IMG/VR virus record: IMGVR_UViG_3300043496_000188
Location: 1-47,043 of that record
Length of the DNA stretch: 47,043 nucleotides
Direction: 5' to 3' (one strand)
From: a virus
The position numbers and the translations under genes were made by a program. Positions 16,323 through 22,537 of the stretch are shown in pieces; the stretch's first letter is position 1; each line of letters begins with the position of its first letter. The notes under the pieces are model-generated. The model worked only from the letters and a program-made list of their open reading frames with translations, did not search any database and had not been told where the DNA came from.

Positions 16323-16335
16323 GTGACACTGTCAC
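16323..16335. promoter_or_regulatory. Operator-like palindrome GTGACACTGTCAC
   Basis: A perfect inverted repeat GTGACA-C-TGTCAC lies 30 bases before the GTG at 16365. TACGAT at 16337 is a possible -10. The half AGTGACACTGT also occurs on the minus strand at 27368-27358, just upstream of the helix-turn-helix regulator gene. This suggests one regulator acting at both places. Confidence 0.55.
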
Positions 16336-16364
16336 GCTACGATTGCCCGCATGGAGGACGTGAC

Positions 16365-16856
16365 GTGACTGACAAGATCCTGGAGCTCCCGCTCGAGGAG
16401 GTGGCGCTGCTCGCCTCGCTGGGCAAGTCGCGTGACCGCGCGCCGCTGCGCGCGCGGATGGTCGAGCTGCACCAGGCCGGCTACTCGTACACGGCCATCG
16501 CCGAGGGTGTCGGGGTGACCAGGCAGCGGGTCCACCAGATCGTGTCCGCCGAGCGCGCTGGGCCGTCGCAGGTGCAGCCGCGCCGCAAGGCGCGCAAGCC
16601 GGTGCCGCCGGCCATCGCCGAGACCCTGGTCTGGGCGTGGACGGCCAGCGCGTCGCGCCGAGGGTCCACGGTCGAGGGCACGCTGCCAGCGGCAGCGCAC
16701 CGCGTGCTCATCGACACGATCACCGACCTGATGCGCGACAAGGTCACCCTGGCCGCTGTCGCCGAGGTGCTCGGCGTCGAGGAGGGCACGGTGCGTGGCC
16801 GGGTGCTGCGTGCGGGTGTCACCCGCAAGGCGGTGCGTGCCGAGGATGCAGCGTGA
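16365..16856 (+). CDS. Helix-turn-helix DNA-binding protein (163 aa)
   Basis: GTG 16365 is favoured by GGAGG at 16353, 7 bases upstream. A five-codon reading frame ATG 16351-TGA overlaps this start and could be a leader peptide. Residues 39-60 (YSYTAIAEGVGVTRQRVHQIV) look like a sigma-like or MerR-like HTH. A second HTH-like segment lies near 125-150 (LAAVAEVLGVEEGTVRGRV). It heads the WhiB-containing operon and has a palindromic operator upstream, so it is probably a transcription regulator of early genes. Confidence 0.7.
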   Translation: MTDKILELPLEEVALLASLGKSRDRAPLRARMVELHQAGYSYTAIAEGVGVTRQRVHQIVSAERAGPSQVQPRRKARKPVPPAIAETLVWAWTASASRRGSTVEGTLPAAAHRVLIDTITDLMRDKVTLAAVAEVLGVEEGTVRGRVLRAGVTRKAVRAEDAA

Positions 16857-16859
16857 ACC

Positions 16860-17075
16860 ATGGCTGAAGTGAAGATCGACGAGCCCAAGAAGCCCGAGGG
16901 GCCGGTGCTGGACCGGCGGCAGCCGGTCGACATCATCCGCGAGGCCGTGTTCAACGAGGTGATCTACGGCCTGGGCGTCCTCCACGCGGCCTCGAAGGCG
17001 GGCGACTACCCCGGCGTCAGGGGCATCCTGTTCGCCCTGGACTACGTCCAGGCCATGAAGGATGCGGAAGCCTGA
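16860..17075 (+). CDS. Small conserved-type early protein (71 aa)
   Basis: It starts three bases after the HTH gene stop, and its TGA overlaps the WhiB ATG. A charged N terminus (EVKIDEPKKPEGP) leads to helices over 25-70. No membrane segment or metal site is seen. Function unknown. Confidence 0.6.
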   Translation: MAEVKIDEPKKPEGPVLDRRQPVDIIREAVFNEVIYGLGVLHAASKAGDYPGVRGILFALDYVQAMKDAEA

Positions 17076-17347
17076 TGTCTAGGCCGGGGTGGCACGAGCA
17101 GGCCGCGTGCCTGCCCGGGTCCACCTTCTGGGGCAGGCCGGTGGACCCGGAGTGGTGGTTCCCGCGCTCCGAGCACGGCACCCAGTTGGGCAAGCGGGTC
17201 TGTGAGACCTGCCCGGTGATCTCCCAGTGCCTCGGCGATGCGCTGCGCATCGAGGTGTCCGGTATCTGGGGTGGCACCGACGAGATCGAGCGGTACGGCC
17301 ACCTCGTGACCCACAAGCCTCGAGCGGTACGGCGGCGTACCGCGTGA
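17075..17347 (+). CDS. WhiB-family regulator (90 aa)
   Basis: The four iron-sulphur-ligating cysteines are at residues 12, 43, 46 and 52 in the WhiB arrangement (C...C-x2-C-x5-C), followed by the signature GIWGG at 63-67 and a basic C terminus (KPRAVRRRTA) for DNA binding. WhiB proteins are confined to Actinobacteria and their phages, which identifies the host group. In mycobacteriophage TM4 a WhiB homologue represses host whiB2 and blocks septation and superinfection; a similar host-takeover or exclusion role is inferred here. GGAAG precedes ATG 17075, which overlaps the upstream TGA. Confidence 0.92.
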   Translation: MSRPGWHEQAACLPGSTFWGRPVDPEWWFPRSEHGTQLGKRVCETCPVISQCLGDALRIEVSGIWGGTDEIERYGHLVTHKPRAVRRRTA

Positions 17348-17556
17348 TCGGCCCGACAGCCGTGGTGGTGTGCGCGGTGCTCGTGATCTGGGCCGCGTGG
17401 GCGTACATCCGCCGCGACGCCGAGCGCGAGGCTCGGCTGCGTCGGGAGTTCATCGAGCGTGAGATGCGGCAGAAGTACCGGCGGTGGCACCCACCGCCAC
17501 CGCACGGGCCAGACGACGACCAGGACTTCCTCGACTCGCTAGGGGGGCACAAGTGA
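17344..17556 (+). CDS. Membrane-anchored basic protein (70 aa)
   Basis: GTG 17344 overlaps the WhiB stop as GTGA. One N-terminal helix (residues 3-20) is followed by a highly charged stretch (RRDAEREARLRREFIERE) likely to be a long amphipathic helix. The end is Pro-rich and acidic. Topology suggests a membrane anchor with a cytoplasmic coiled segment. Function unknown. Confidence 0.6.
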   Translation: MIGPTAVVVCAVLVIWAAWAYIRRDAEREARLRREFIEREMRQKYRRWHPPPPHGPDDDQDFLDSLGGHK

Positions 17557-17774
17557 CACCCAAGGGAACCAACCTGCGGCCAGATACGCCGCAGGAGATC
17601 ATCGACTTCGTCGCACTCATCATCCCCAAGGACGACGGATGGTCCAGGGGGTGGCTGTGCCAGCGGCTCACCGACCCGGACGATGGCGACCGGCTGTACA
17701 TGCGGCTCAAGGCTTGCCGTGCGCTCCAAGAGGCAGGGGAAGACTGGACGAAGTATCGAGGGCTGGGCTGGTGA
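17553..17774 (+). CDS. Small soluble early protein (73 aa)
   Basis: GTG 17553 overlaps the previous stop, with AGGGGGG about 8 bases upstream. The sequence DTPQEIIDFVALIIPKDDGWSR and later helices suggest a compact helical fold. No family is recognised. Confidence 0.6.
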   Translation: MTPKGTNLRPDTPQEIIDFVALIIPKDDGWSRGWLCQRLTDPDDGDRLYMRLKACRALQEAGEDWTKYRGLGW

Positions 17775-18019
17775 CCACGCACACGAGTCACGAGGGCGAG
17801 CTGTTCATCAAGATCAGCGGCGACGACCCGGACGGGCGGGTCCGGGTGGGCCTGCGCTCCCCCGAGTTGTGCATCTCCCAGGTGATCTCCTGGGAGGACG
17901 CCGCCGCGTTCGCGACCAACCTCCTGCACGCATCCAAGGCTGCCGCCTTCGAGGCTGGGCACACCTGGCAGGACGTCCTCGAGGCGGCGCTGAGCCGTGG
18001 CTTCGACAGGCCGCAGTGA
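17771..18019 (+). CDS. Small soluble early protein (82 aa)
   Basis: GTGA overlap at 17771. The N-terminal half appears beta-rich (ELFIKISGDDPDGRVRVGL) and the C-terminal half helical. It has no membrane segment and only one Cys. Function unknown. Confidence 0.6.
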   Translation: MTTHTSHEGELFIKISGDDPDGRVRVGLRSPELCISQVISWEDAAAFATNLLHASKAAAFEAGHTWQDVLEAALSRGFDRPQ

Positions 18020-18114
18020 TGTGGGGCGAACTGCTGGCGGTGCTGCTGGGCGCGGTGGTCGGCGCGCTCACCGCCGTGGCGGTCTTCGTGGTGTTCTACA
18101 CGGTGCTGGCATGA
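18019..18114 (+). CDS. Membrane micropeptide (31 aa)
   Basis: It starts within the previous stop (TGATG) and ends within the next start (ATGA). Nearly all residues form one hydrophobic helix with an AVVGALTAVAVFVVF core. Coupling at both ends supports real translation. Confidence 0.5.
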   Translation: MWGELLAVLLGAVVGALTAVAVFVVFYTVLA

Positions 18115-18578
18115 GCCGGGCGAAGCAGGCCGGCACTCTCGCCGAGAGCGCGGTGGTCCGTCACCTGATCGCCAACGGGATGCAGCAGGTGACCCGACGA
18201 CCGCTGACCGGGTCGTCGGACACCGGCGACATCTGGGTGGAGGGCGGGGCGATCATCATCGAGGTCAAGTCGCGCAACCGGGTGCACTCCTGGCTCGAGG
18301 TCGAGGCGTGGATGGACGAGTTGGACCGCGAGGTCGTGAACGCTGACCTGATCGGCGCGAAGTCGCTGATCGGCGCGCTGGTCGTGAAGCGGCTGGGCTC
18401 GGGGATCCGCAGCGTCGGGGACTGGCACGTCTATCTGCGCCCCGACGACGCCTCCTACCTGCTGTCCGGGGTGAGCACCCCGGGCAAGGAGGGCTGGCTG
18501 GCGACCACGGTCGACCAGTTCGCCGACTGGGCCGAGTACCGGCTGTTCCACCGAGGGCCCTATGGCCGCCTCGGTTAG
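18111..18578 (+). CDS. Hjc-like PD-(D/E)XK nuclease, probable Holliday junction resolvase (155 aa)
   Basis: The active-site set is visible as Glu-12 in the first helix, Asp-40 in TGDIWV, then Glu-51 and Lys-53 in IIIEVKSRN. This spacing matches archaeal-type Hjc resolvases and their phage relatives. ATG 18111 overlaps the micropeptide stop. Full domain length appears present. It would resolve recombination or replication junctions before packaging. It is placed in the early block away from the other replication genes. A different PD-(D/E)XK endonuclease role is possible. Confidence 0.75.
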   Translation: MSRAKQAGTLAESAVVRHLIANGMQQVTRRPLTGSSDTGDIWVEGGAIIIEVKSRNRVHSWLEVEAWMDELDREVVNADLIGAKSLIGALVVKRLGSGIRSVGDWHVYLRPDDASYLLSGVSTPGKEGWLATTVDQFADWAEYRLFHRGPYGRLG

Positions 18579-18699
18579 GCGTGCGGTGCGGCAGATGGCG
18601 CTGGCCATGGCCGCACTGACGATGCGGTTCCTGGCCGCATGGGACAACCACCAAATACGTCAGATGCACCATCACCACGAAGGAGACGAAGATGAGTAA
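18562..18699 (+). CDS. Possible small protein overlapping its neighbours (45 aa)
   Basis: The frame starts inside the resolvase gene and ends inside the next start region. It has a helical, Met-rich first half and an acidic His-rich end (HHHHEGDEDE). It fills the 113-base gap between neighbours, but its last codons coincide with the ribosome site of the next gene, so it may be spurious. Confidence 0.35.
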   Translation: MAASVRRAVRQMALAMAALTMRFLAAWDNHQIRQMHHHHEGDEDE

Positions 18700-18931
18700 G
18701 ACGTACTGGGCCGCCTCGGTGGCCACGCTCACCCTGGCCGTGGCCACCGGCCTCGGCGACCTGGAGCCGTGGCTGCACCGCCCGATCGCGGCACTGGTCT
18801 ACCTGCTGGTGGCGGTGGCGGTGTGGGTGGTGGCCCGCGAGGTAGTGGCCGCCTGCCGGCGGCCACTGGCCCCGCCCTCGTCGTCGCAGTTCCGGCACCC
18901 CTCCTCGAGGCCGATGGAGGCGGGTGAATGA
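18692..18931 (+). CDS. Two-helix membrane protein (79 aa)
   Basis: ATG 18692 has an excellent AAGGAGACGAAG upstream. Hydrophobic segments at about 5-20 and 31-50 are followed by a basic, Pro/Ser-rich cytoplasmic tail. No enzymatic motif is seen. Confidence 0.6.
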   Translation: MSKTYWAASVATLTLAVATGLGDLEPWLHRPIAALVYLLVAVAVWVVAREVVAACRRPLAPPSSSQFRHPSSRPMEAGE

Positions 18932-19035
18932 TCGCCGCGCTGCTGATGTGCTGGTTCGTGTCGGTGGCGCTGGTGGTGCCCCTGGCCATCAGCGCCCTCG
19001 CCGACATCCTCGACGCGTACGAGGAGGGGCTGTGA
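18928..19035 (+). CDS. Membrane micropeptide (35 aa)
   Basis: The ATG overlaps the previous TGA (ATGA) and the stop overlaps the next GTG. One hydrophobic helix spans residues 2-22, with an acidic C terminus (DAYEEGL). AGGAGGGG near its end serves the next gene. Confidence 0.5.
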   Translation: MIAALLMCWFVSVALVVPLAISALADILDAYEEGL

Positions 19036-19133
19036 ACGACAGCGATGACCTGCTCAAGGCGCTCGCCGCCATGGGGTGCGGCGCACTGATCGCCATCGCG
19101 ATGGTGTTCGCAGGACTGGAGCTGCTGCTGTGA
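19032..19133 (+). CDS. Membrane micropeptide (33 aa)
   Basis: GTG 19032 follows GAGGAGGGG and overlaps the previous stop. A short acidic N terminus precedes one helix at about 12-33. Its TGA overlaps the next ATG. Confidence 0.5.
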   Translation: MNDSDDLLKALAAMGCGALIAIAMVFAGLELLL

Positions 19134-19378
19134 TGAGCAACCACGACCCGTTGTGCCCGACGCCCACCTACGGCTACCGCTGCCCGCGATGCGACTTCAT
19201 CGCCAAGGTTCGCGCCGACGAGCGGTGGAGTTGGACGATGTCTCGCGCGGCTGAGGCATCCATCTTGGACGACCTGCGCGCCAAGGTGGAGGCGCTACCC
19301 GCCACCCGCTGGCGGGGTAGCGCCTCGGTCTACCGCGCCGACGTGCTAGCCATAATCGACGGGGGCAGCGATGCATGA
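19133..19378 (+). CDS. Zinc-ribbon RADER-family protein A (81 aa)
   Basis: Begins HDPLCP, then CPRCDFIAKVRADER, giving three or four zinc-ligating Cys/His residues. A helical C-terminal module (LRAKVEALP ... ADVLAIIDGG) follows. The next gene is a close copy. Parts of the two modules reappear in the genes at 19615 and 20564. Probably a small adaptor or nucleic-acid-binding protein; function unknown. Confidence 0.65.
   Translation: MSNHDPLCPTPTYGYRCPRCDFIAKVRADERWSWTMSRAAEASILDDLRAKVEALPATRWRGSASVYRADVLAIIDGGSDA
19201..19300 (+). repeat. Duplicated DNA segment, copy 1
   Basis: About 100 bases matching 19442-19541 with roughly eight mismatches by eye. It encodes the RADERWSW to VEALP part of both paralogues. 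Its high DNA identity indicates a recent tandem duplication. Confidence 0.8.
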
Positions 19379-19622
19379 TCCGCTGTGTCCGGTGGATCCG
19401 CCACGGATGGATGACGGCTACTGCTTCTGGTGTGAGGTGATCGCCAAGGCCCGCGCCGACGAACGGTGGAGTTGGACGATATCTCGCGCGGCTGAGGCAT
19501 CCATCTTGGACGAACTGCGCGCCCGGGTGGAGGCGCTGCCCACGGAGTACGACTCGGCCGTGGAGGATTACGTCAGCCGCGCCGACGTGCTCGCGCTGCT
19601 CGACGGGGGCAGCGATGGCTGA
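19371..19622 (+). CDS. Zinc-ribbon RADER-family protein B (83 aa)
   Basis: Tandem copy of the preceding gene: HDPLCP, then CFWCEVIAKARADER and the same LRARVEALP ... ADVLALLDGG module. The ATG overlaps the end of copy A by 8 bases. The zinc-ribbon spacing differs slightly (longer loop between the Cys pairs), while the middle is nearly identical at DNA level. Confidence 0.65.
   Translation: MHDPLCPVDPPRMDDGYCFWCEVIAKARADERWSWTISRAAEASILDELRARVEALPTEYDSAVEDYVSRADVLALLDGGSDG
19442..19541 (+). repeat. Duplicated DNA segment, copy 2
   Basis: Second copy of 19201-19300, inside paralogue B. Confidence 0.8.
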
Positions 19623-20121
19623 CCGCGACGAGTTGATCGAGGCCGGGGCGCAGGCTTTGTACCCAATGACGGGTCGCACCGATCCTCGGCACGTCGGGGA
19701 CTACGAGCACACGACAGCGGCGGCCGTGGTCGACGCGGTGGAGCCGCTGATCCGCGCCGACGAGCGGGAGTGGCCTGTCGCGTTGGCCGACGGATGGACT
19801 GCCGAGGCGGCCCGGTATCGCGGTTACGCCGAGGGGTCATCGAACCCAGCCATGCACCGGTCTGTCGCTCAGACGCTGGAACAGTGCGCGGACGCGGTTC
19901 GCGCAGCGGGTGCGGGAATACCGGAAGGCTCCCGTCTTGAGGCAGGCACAGAGACCTCCGTGCAGCCGGACGCCATAGGGCCGGACACCCGCTCGTGGGC
20001 CGCCCTGCGCGCCAAGGTGTTGGCGCTGCCCAAGCATCGGTTCATCCACAGCAGTGGCCGGGTTCAGTGGGTGCGTCTCGATGACGTGCTGGCGCTGCTC
20101 GAGGAGAGCCCCGATGAGTGA
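19615..20121 (+). CDS. Modular protein carrying the RADER-family C-terminal module (168 aa)
   Basis: The N-terminal half (AAAVVDAVEPLIRADEREW) is a different, helical domain. The last 45 residues (WAALRAKVLALP ... RLDDVLALLEE) match the C-terminal module of the two preceding genes. It overlaps copy B by 8 bases. The mosaic structure suggests exchange of modules between neighbours. It has no zinc ribbon. Function unknown. Confidence 0.65.
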   Translation: MADRDELIEAGAQALYPMTGRTDPRHVGDYEHTTAAAVVDAVEPLIRADEREWPVALADGWTAEAARYRGYAEGSSNPAMHRSVAQTLEQCADAVRAAGAGIPEGSRLEAGTETSVQPDAIGPDTRSWAALRAKVLALPKHRFIHSSGRVQWVRLDDVLALLEESPDE

Positions 20122-20260
20122 GAAGAAGTGGGCCAGCACCGCCCCGATGCGGGCGGGGATGGTGTCGGTGTGCCCCAAGTGCTTCGCCTACGTGATGGAC
20201 CGCAAGGCGCACCTCAAGTGGCACCGCAAGCAGGAGCCCACCCGTGGCCGACCGCGCTGA
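20114..20260 (+). CDS. Small C2H2-like zinc-finger protein (48 aa)
   Basis: CPKCFAYVMDRKAHLKWH has C-x2-C-x9-H-x3-H spacing, the same as the prokaryotic Ros/MucR finger rather than the 12-residue eukaryotic loop. A basic C terminus (RKQEPTRGRPR) could contact nucleic acid. ATG 20114 overlaps the previous gene by 8 bases. A DNA-binding role is inferred from the finger only. Confidence 0.6.
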   Translation: MSEKKWASTAPMRAGMVSVCPKCFAYVMDRKAHLKWHRKQEPTRGRPR

Positions 20261-20564
20261 GTACACCATGCACACCATCGAGGTCAGCCACGTCGCCAGG
20301 CCCGAGGGGTCGCGGCGGGAGAACCCGCCGCACCTGCACGACCTGCGGGAGTTCGTCGACGCCTGCGAGGGGCTGCCCGACGACGCCGTGGTGCGGGTCA
20401 CCAGAGGGGCGTCCGCCGACGGCGGGCGCTACGCCCTGACCCTCACCCTCAGGCTGGTCGAGCCGGTGGACCTGCCCGAGGTCACCGAGGAGGACGACAG
20501 CGACGAGTACCAGTCGTGGCTGCGCAGGTTCAGCTCCGGGTTCTCCCGGTCTGGCGACGACTGA
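20244..20564 (+). CDS. Small early protein (106 aa)
   Basis: GTG 20244 overlaps the zinc-finger gene; ATG 20268 is an alternative. A beta-like segment (YALTLTLRLVEPVDL) is followed by an acidic stretch (EVTEEDDSDE) and a Ser-rich end. It has no Cys pairs or membrane helix apart from the acidic tail. Unknown function. Confidence 0.55.
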   Translation: MADRAEYTMHTIEVSHVARPEGSRRENPPHLHDLREFVDACEGLPDDAVVRVTRGASADGGRYALTLTLRLVEPVDLPEVTEEDDSDEYQSWLRRFSSGFSRSGDD

Positions 20565-20896
20565 TGGACTGGCCCGTCCTGGTCTGGGTGCTGTACCTGA
20601 CGGCGGGCCTGTGCTTCATCCTGCTGAGCAGCCTGCTGGCGATGTGGATCAACGACCGCAACATCAAGCGGGTGCTGAAACGTGCGGAGAGGAAGAATGC
20701 TTTGACCATGGACCAACGCTCCGAAGCCATCATCCACGCCCACGATCCGTACTGCCCTGCGTTCACCACCGACCAGCCGGTCGCCGGCTGTGAGGTGTGC
20801 GAGCTGATCGCCCAGGTGCGCGCCGACGAGCGGCACTTGATCGCCGACACCTGGGCGGCGAGTCTGTACTGGAAGGGGAAAGGAGAGCCGAAGTGA
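20564..20896 (+). CDS. Membrane-anchored RADER-family zinc ribbon (110 aa)
   Basis: ATG 20564 overlaps the previous stop. One long helix at about 5-29 anchors a basic linker (RNIKRVLKRAERK). A HDPYCP ... CEVCELIAQVRADER ribbon homologous to the 19133 and 19371 genes follows, so the family has both soluble and membrane forms. Its stop overlaps a further membrane peptide. Confidence 0.65.
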   Translation: MDWPVLVWVLYLTAGLCFILLSSLLAMWINDRNIKRVLKRAERKNALTMDQRSEAIIHAHDPYCPAFTTDQPVAGCEVCELIAQVRADERHLIADTWAASLYWKGKGEPK

Positions 20897-20967
20897 CCAT
20901 CCGCGACGCGCTCGCCATCGCCACACTCATCATCGTCGTGTGGCTGCTCGTGCTCGAGTACATCTAA
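20893..20967 (+). CDS. Membrane micropeptide (24 aa)
   Basis: GTG 20893 overlaps the previous stop as GTGA, with AGGAGAG 7 bases upstream. Residues 5-22 form one hydrophobic helix. Very short, supported by ribosome site and coupling only. Confidence 0.45.
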   Translation: MTIRDALAIATLIIVVWLLVLEYI

Positions 20968-20981
20968 CAGGAGGAATCCCA

Positions 20982-21158
20982 ATGGCATACGAGACCGTCG
21001 CCGACGCCCAGGCCGAGCAGACCCGCAAGCTGCAGGACGACTTCGACAAGGAGCAGCGGGCGCTGGCCGAAGAGGTCACCAAGGCGTACGAGGCAGACCG
21101 CGAGGACGCGCTGGGCCGCAAGGTCAACCCGGAGCCTGCGCCCAAGTCCAAGAAGTAG
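20982..21158 (+). CDS. Charged coiled-coil-like protein (58 aa)
   Basis: An excellent AGGAGG lies 6 bases before ATG 20982. The protein is almost wholly charged helix (ADAQAEQTRKLQDDFDKEQR) ending in a basic PKSKK tail. It may form a dimeric coiled coil. Function unknown. Confidence 0.6.
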   Translation: MAYETVADAQAEQTRKLQDDFDKEQRALAEEVTKAYEADREDALGRKVNPEPAPKSKK

Positions 21159-21160
21159 CG

Positions 21161-21229
21161 GTGCTCAACGTCGTCATCAGTGTTCTGCTGGTCGTGCTGC
21201 TGGTTGTCGTGATCCTCAGCCTGGTCTGA
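21161..21229 (+). CDS. Membrane micropeptide (22 aa)
   Basis: Starts GTG two bases after the previous stop and consists of one Val/Leu-rich helix. There is no separate strong ribosome site. Accepted because of its position in the chain of coupled genes. Confidence 0.4.
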   Translation: MLNVVISVLLVVLLVVVILSLV

Positions 21230-21230
21230 G

Positions 21231-21479
21231 ATGCACGGCCTGCACATGACGGTCGGCTGGGCACTGGTCACGCTGACCATCCTGCTGACCGCCGCCGGTG
21301 CGGCCGTGTACGCCACCGGCCACGTCGGCTGGGCGCAGCTCGCCTGGGTGGCGGCGTCAGGCACAGCGGGCGGCAGCGTGGCCCTGTTCATCCAGAACTG
21401 GCACGACCGCGACGTCGACGAGATCCACTACTGGCACCGCCGCCCGCCGAAGCGCCCGCCAGGCGGAACACCCGGGTAA
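21231..21479 (+). CDS. Two-helix membrane protein, last gene of the early block (82 aa)
   Basis: Helices at about 8-28 and 34-53 are followed by a charged, Pro-rich cytoplasmic tail (RRPPKRPPGG). It begins one base after the previous stop and is followed by the block terminator. A second holin is conceivable but there is no lysin beside it. Confidence 0.6.
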   Translation: MHGLHMTVGWALVTLTILLTAAGAAVYATGHVGWAQLAWVAASGTAGGSVALFIQNWHDRDVDEIHYWHRRPPKRPPGGTPG

Positions 21480-21483
21480 CAGC

Positions 21484-21514
21484 GAGGGCCCCGGTCACCA
21501 CAACCGGGGCCCTC
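21484..21514. terminator. Bidirectional terminator between convergent blocks
   Basis: GAGGGCCCCGGT pairs perfectly with ACCGGGGCCCTC (12 bp) around a 7-base loop, followed by CTTGCT. It sits between the stops of the rightward early block and the leftward replication block, and would serve both. Confidence 0.8.
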
Positions 21515-21575
21515 CTTGCTGCACCAGGGGCGGCGACGGGGACAGGTGCCGCCGACCCTTGGCAGAAGAGTAGCG

Positions 21576-21917
21576 TCAACCCGGCTCCTCGTCACGATCG
21601 TCGAAGTCGAACGCCGGGGAGTAGATCGGCACCGCACCCGACTGCACCATCGTCCCCACGCCGAACCCGATGCCGGCGTAGCCGGCCTCGAGGTACTTCG
21701 CGGCGGCTGCCCGGGTGACGAACGGGCCGTGCAGCGAGGGCGCCCGACCCTCCGGCTGCACGCCCGCCACCCACAACCGCTCCCGCTCGCGGCGCTCGTT
21801 GATGGCCCGCACGATGTCGCGGGCCATCGCCAGCGGGTCGTAGTCGGTGTCGTAGCGGGGGTCCTCGAGGATCTCCACGACCATCCGCACCTCGTGCGGG
21901 GACAGGTTGCGCTTCAC
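21576..21917 (-). CDS. Protein downstream of primase, unknown (113 aa)
   Basis: GTG 21917 overlaps the primase stop as GTGA. The first 50 residues are helical and charged; a later segment (YLEAGYAGIGFGVGTM) is Gly-rich. An acidic tail (FDFDDRDEEPG) ends it. No motif was identified. Last gene of the replication block. Confidence 0.6.
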   Translation of the reverse strand: MKRNLSPHEVRMVVEILEDPRYDTDYDPLAMARDIVRAINERRERERLWVAGVQPEGRAPSLHGPFVTRAAAAKYLEAGYAGIGFGVGTMVQSGAVPIYSPAFDFDDRDEEPG

Positions 21918-22537
21918 ACGTCCAGCCTCTCCCTGACACTTTCGACACCCTGCGAAAGGCACAGTGACGACACGTCATGGCCATCCGGTAGGTGTAACAC
22001 CACCGCGTTATCGAGCACCTTCGCCAGCTTCGCGCCGAACATGTGGCCGGCGTCGTCGCCGTCGCACGGGATGATCACCCGGTCGAAGTCCGCGAACAGC
22101 CGAGCCCAGAAGGGCTGCCACGCGTTCACCCCCGGCACCCCGACCGCCGGGATGCCGACCGCCCCATCGCACATCACCGCGTCCAGCTCCCCCTCGCACA
22201 CGGCCACCGTGGTGCGGCCCCGCGCCAGCGCGCCCACGTTGTACATCGTGGGCGTCGCACCCGGGCGGTTCAGGTACTTGGCGCCGCTGTCGTCGAGCGC
22301 CCGGAAGCGGATGTCGACCACGCCGAGGCCGGTGAGGTAGGGGATCGCCAACCTGCCGTGAAAATTTTCGTGACCGGGCATCGGACGTGCGACCAGGCCG
22401 AGGCGGTACTGCGCGGCCAGCCCGGGGGTGATGCCCCGGGCCGCCAGGTACGGCAGGGCATCGTCGATGTCCTGGGCGTACCGGGTGGCCGCCGATGTTA
22501 GGGAAGTTATCTGGGCTTCGGTGAGCGGCTTGATCAC
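21914..22537 (-). CDS. DnaG-type primase, TOPRIM part (207 aa)
   Basis: The N-terminal region resembles the DnaG RNA-polymerase domain start (YLAARGITPGLAAQYRLG). The TOPRIM motifs are VCEGELDAV (Glu residues 115 and 117) and CDGDDAG (Asp 159, 161, 162), which bind magnesium. The zinc-finger domain is absent and is encoded by the overlapping upstream gene. It would make RNA primers for phage replication together with the DnaB-like protein of the same operon. It lacks a C-terminal helicase-binding domain. Confidence 0.85.
   Translation of the reverse strand: MIKPLTEAQITSLTSAATRYAQDIDDALPYLAARGITPGLAAQYRLGLVARPMPGHENFHGRLAIPYLTGLGVVDIRFRALDDSGAKYLNRPGATPTMYNVGALARGRTTVAVCEGELDAVMCDGAVGIPAVGVPGVNAWQPFWARLFADFDRVIIPCDGDDAGHMFGAKLAKVLDNAVVLHLPDGHDVSSLCLSQGVESVRERLDV

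Noticed and set aside
21231-21479. Second holin
   Set aside because: Two membrane helices alone are not enough; it is in the early block without a lysin and among many other membrane peptides.
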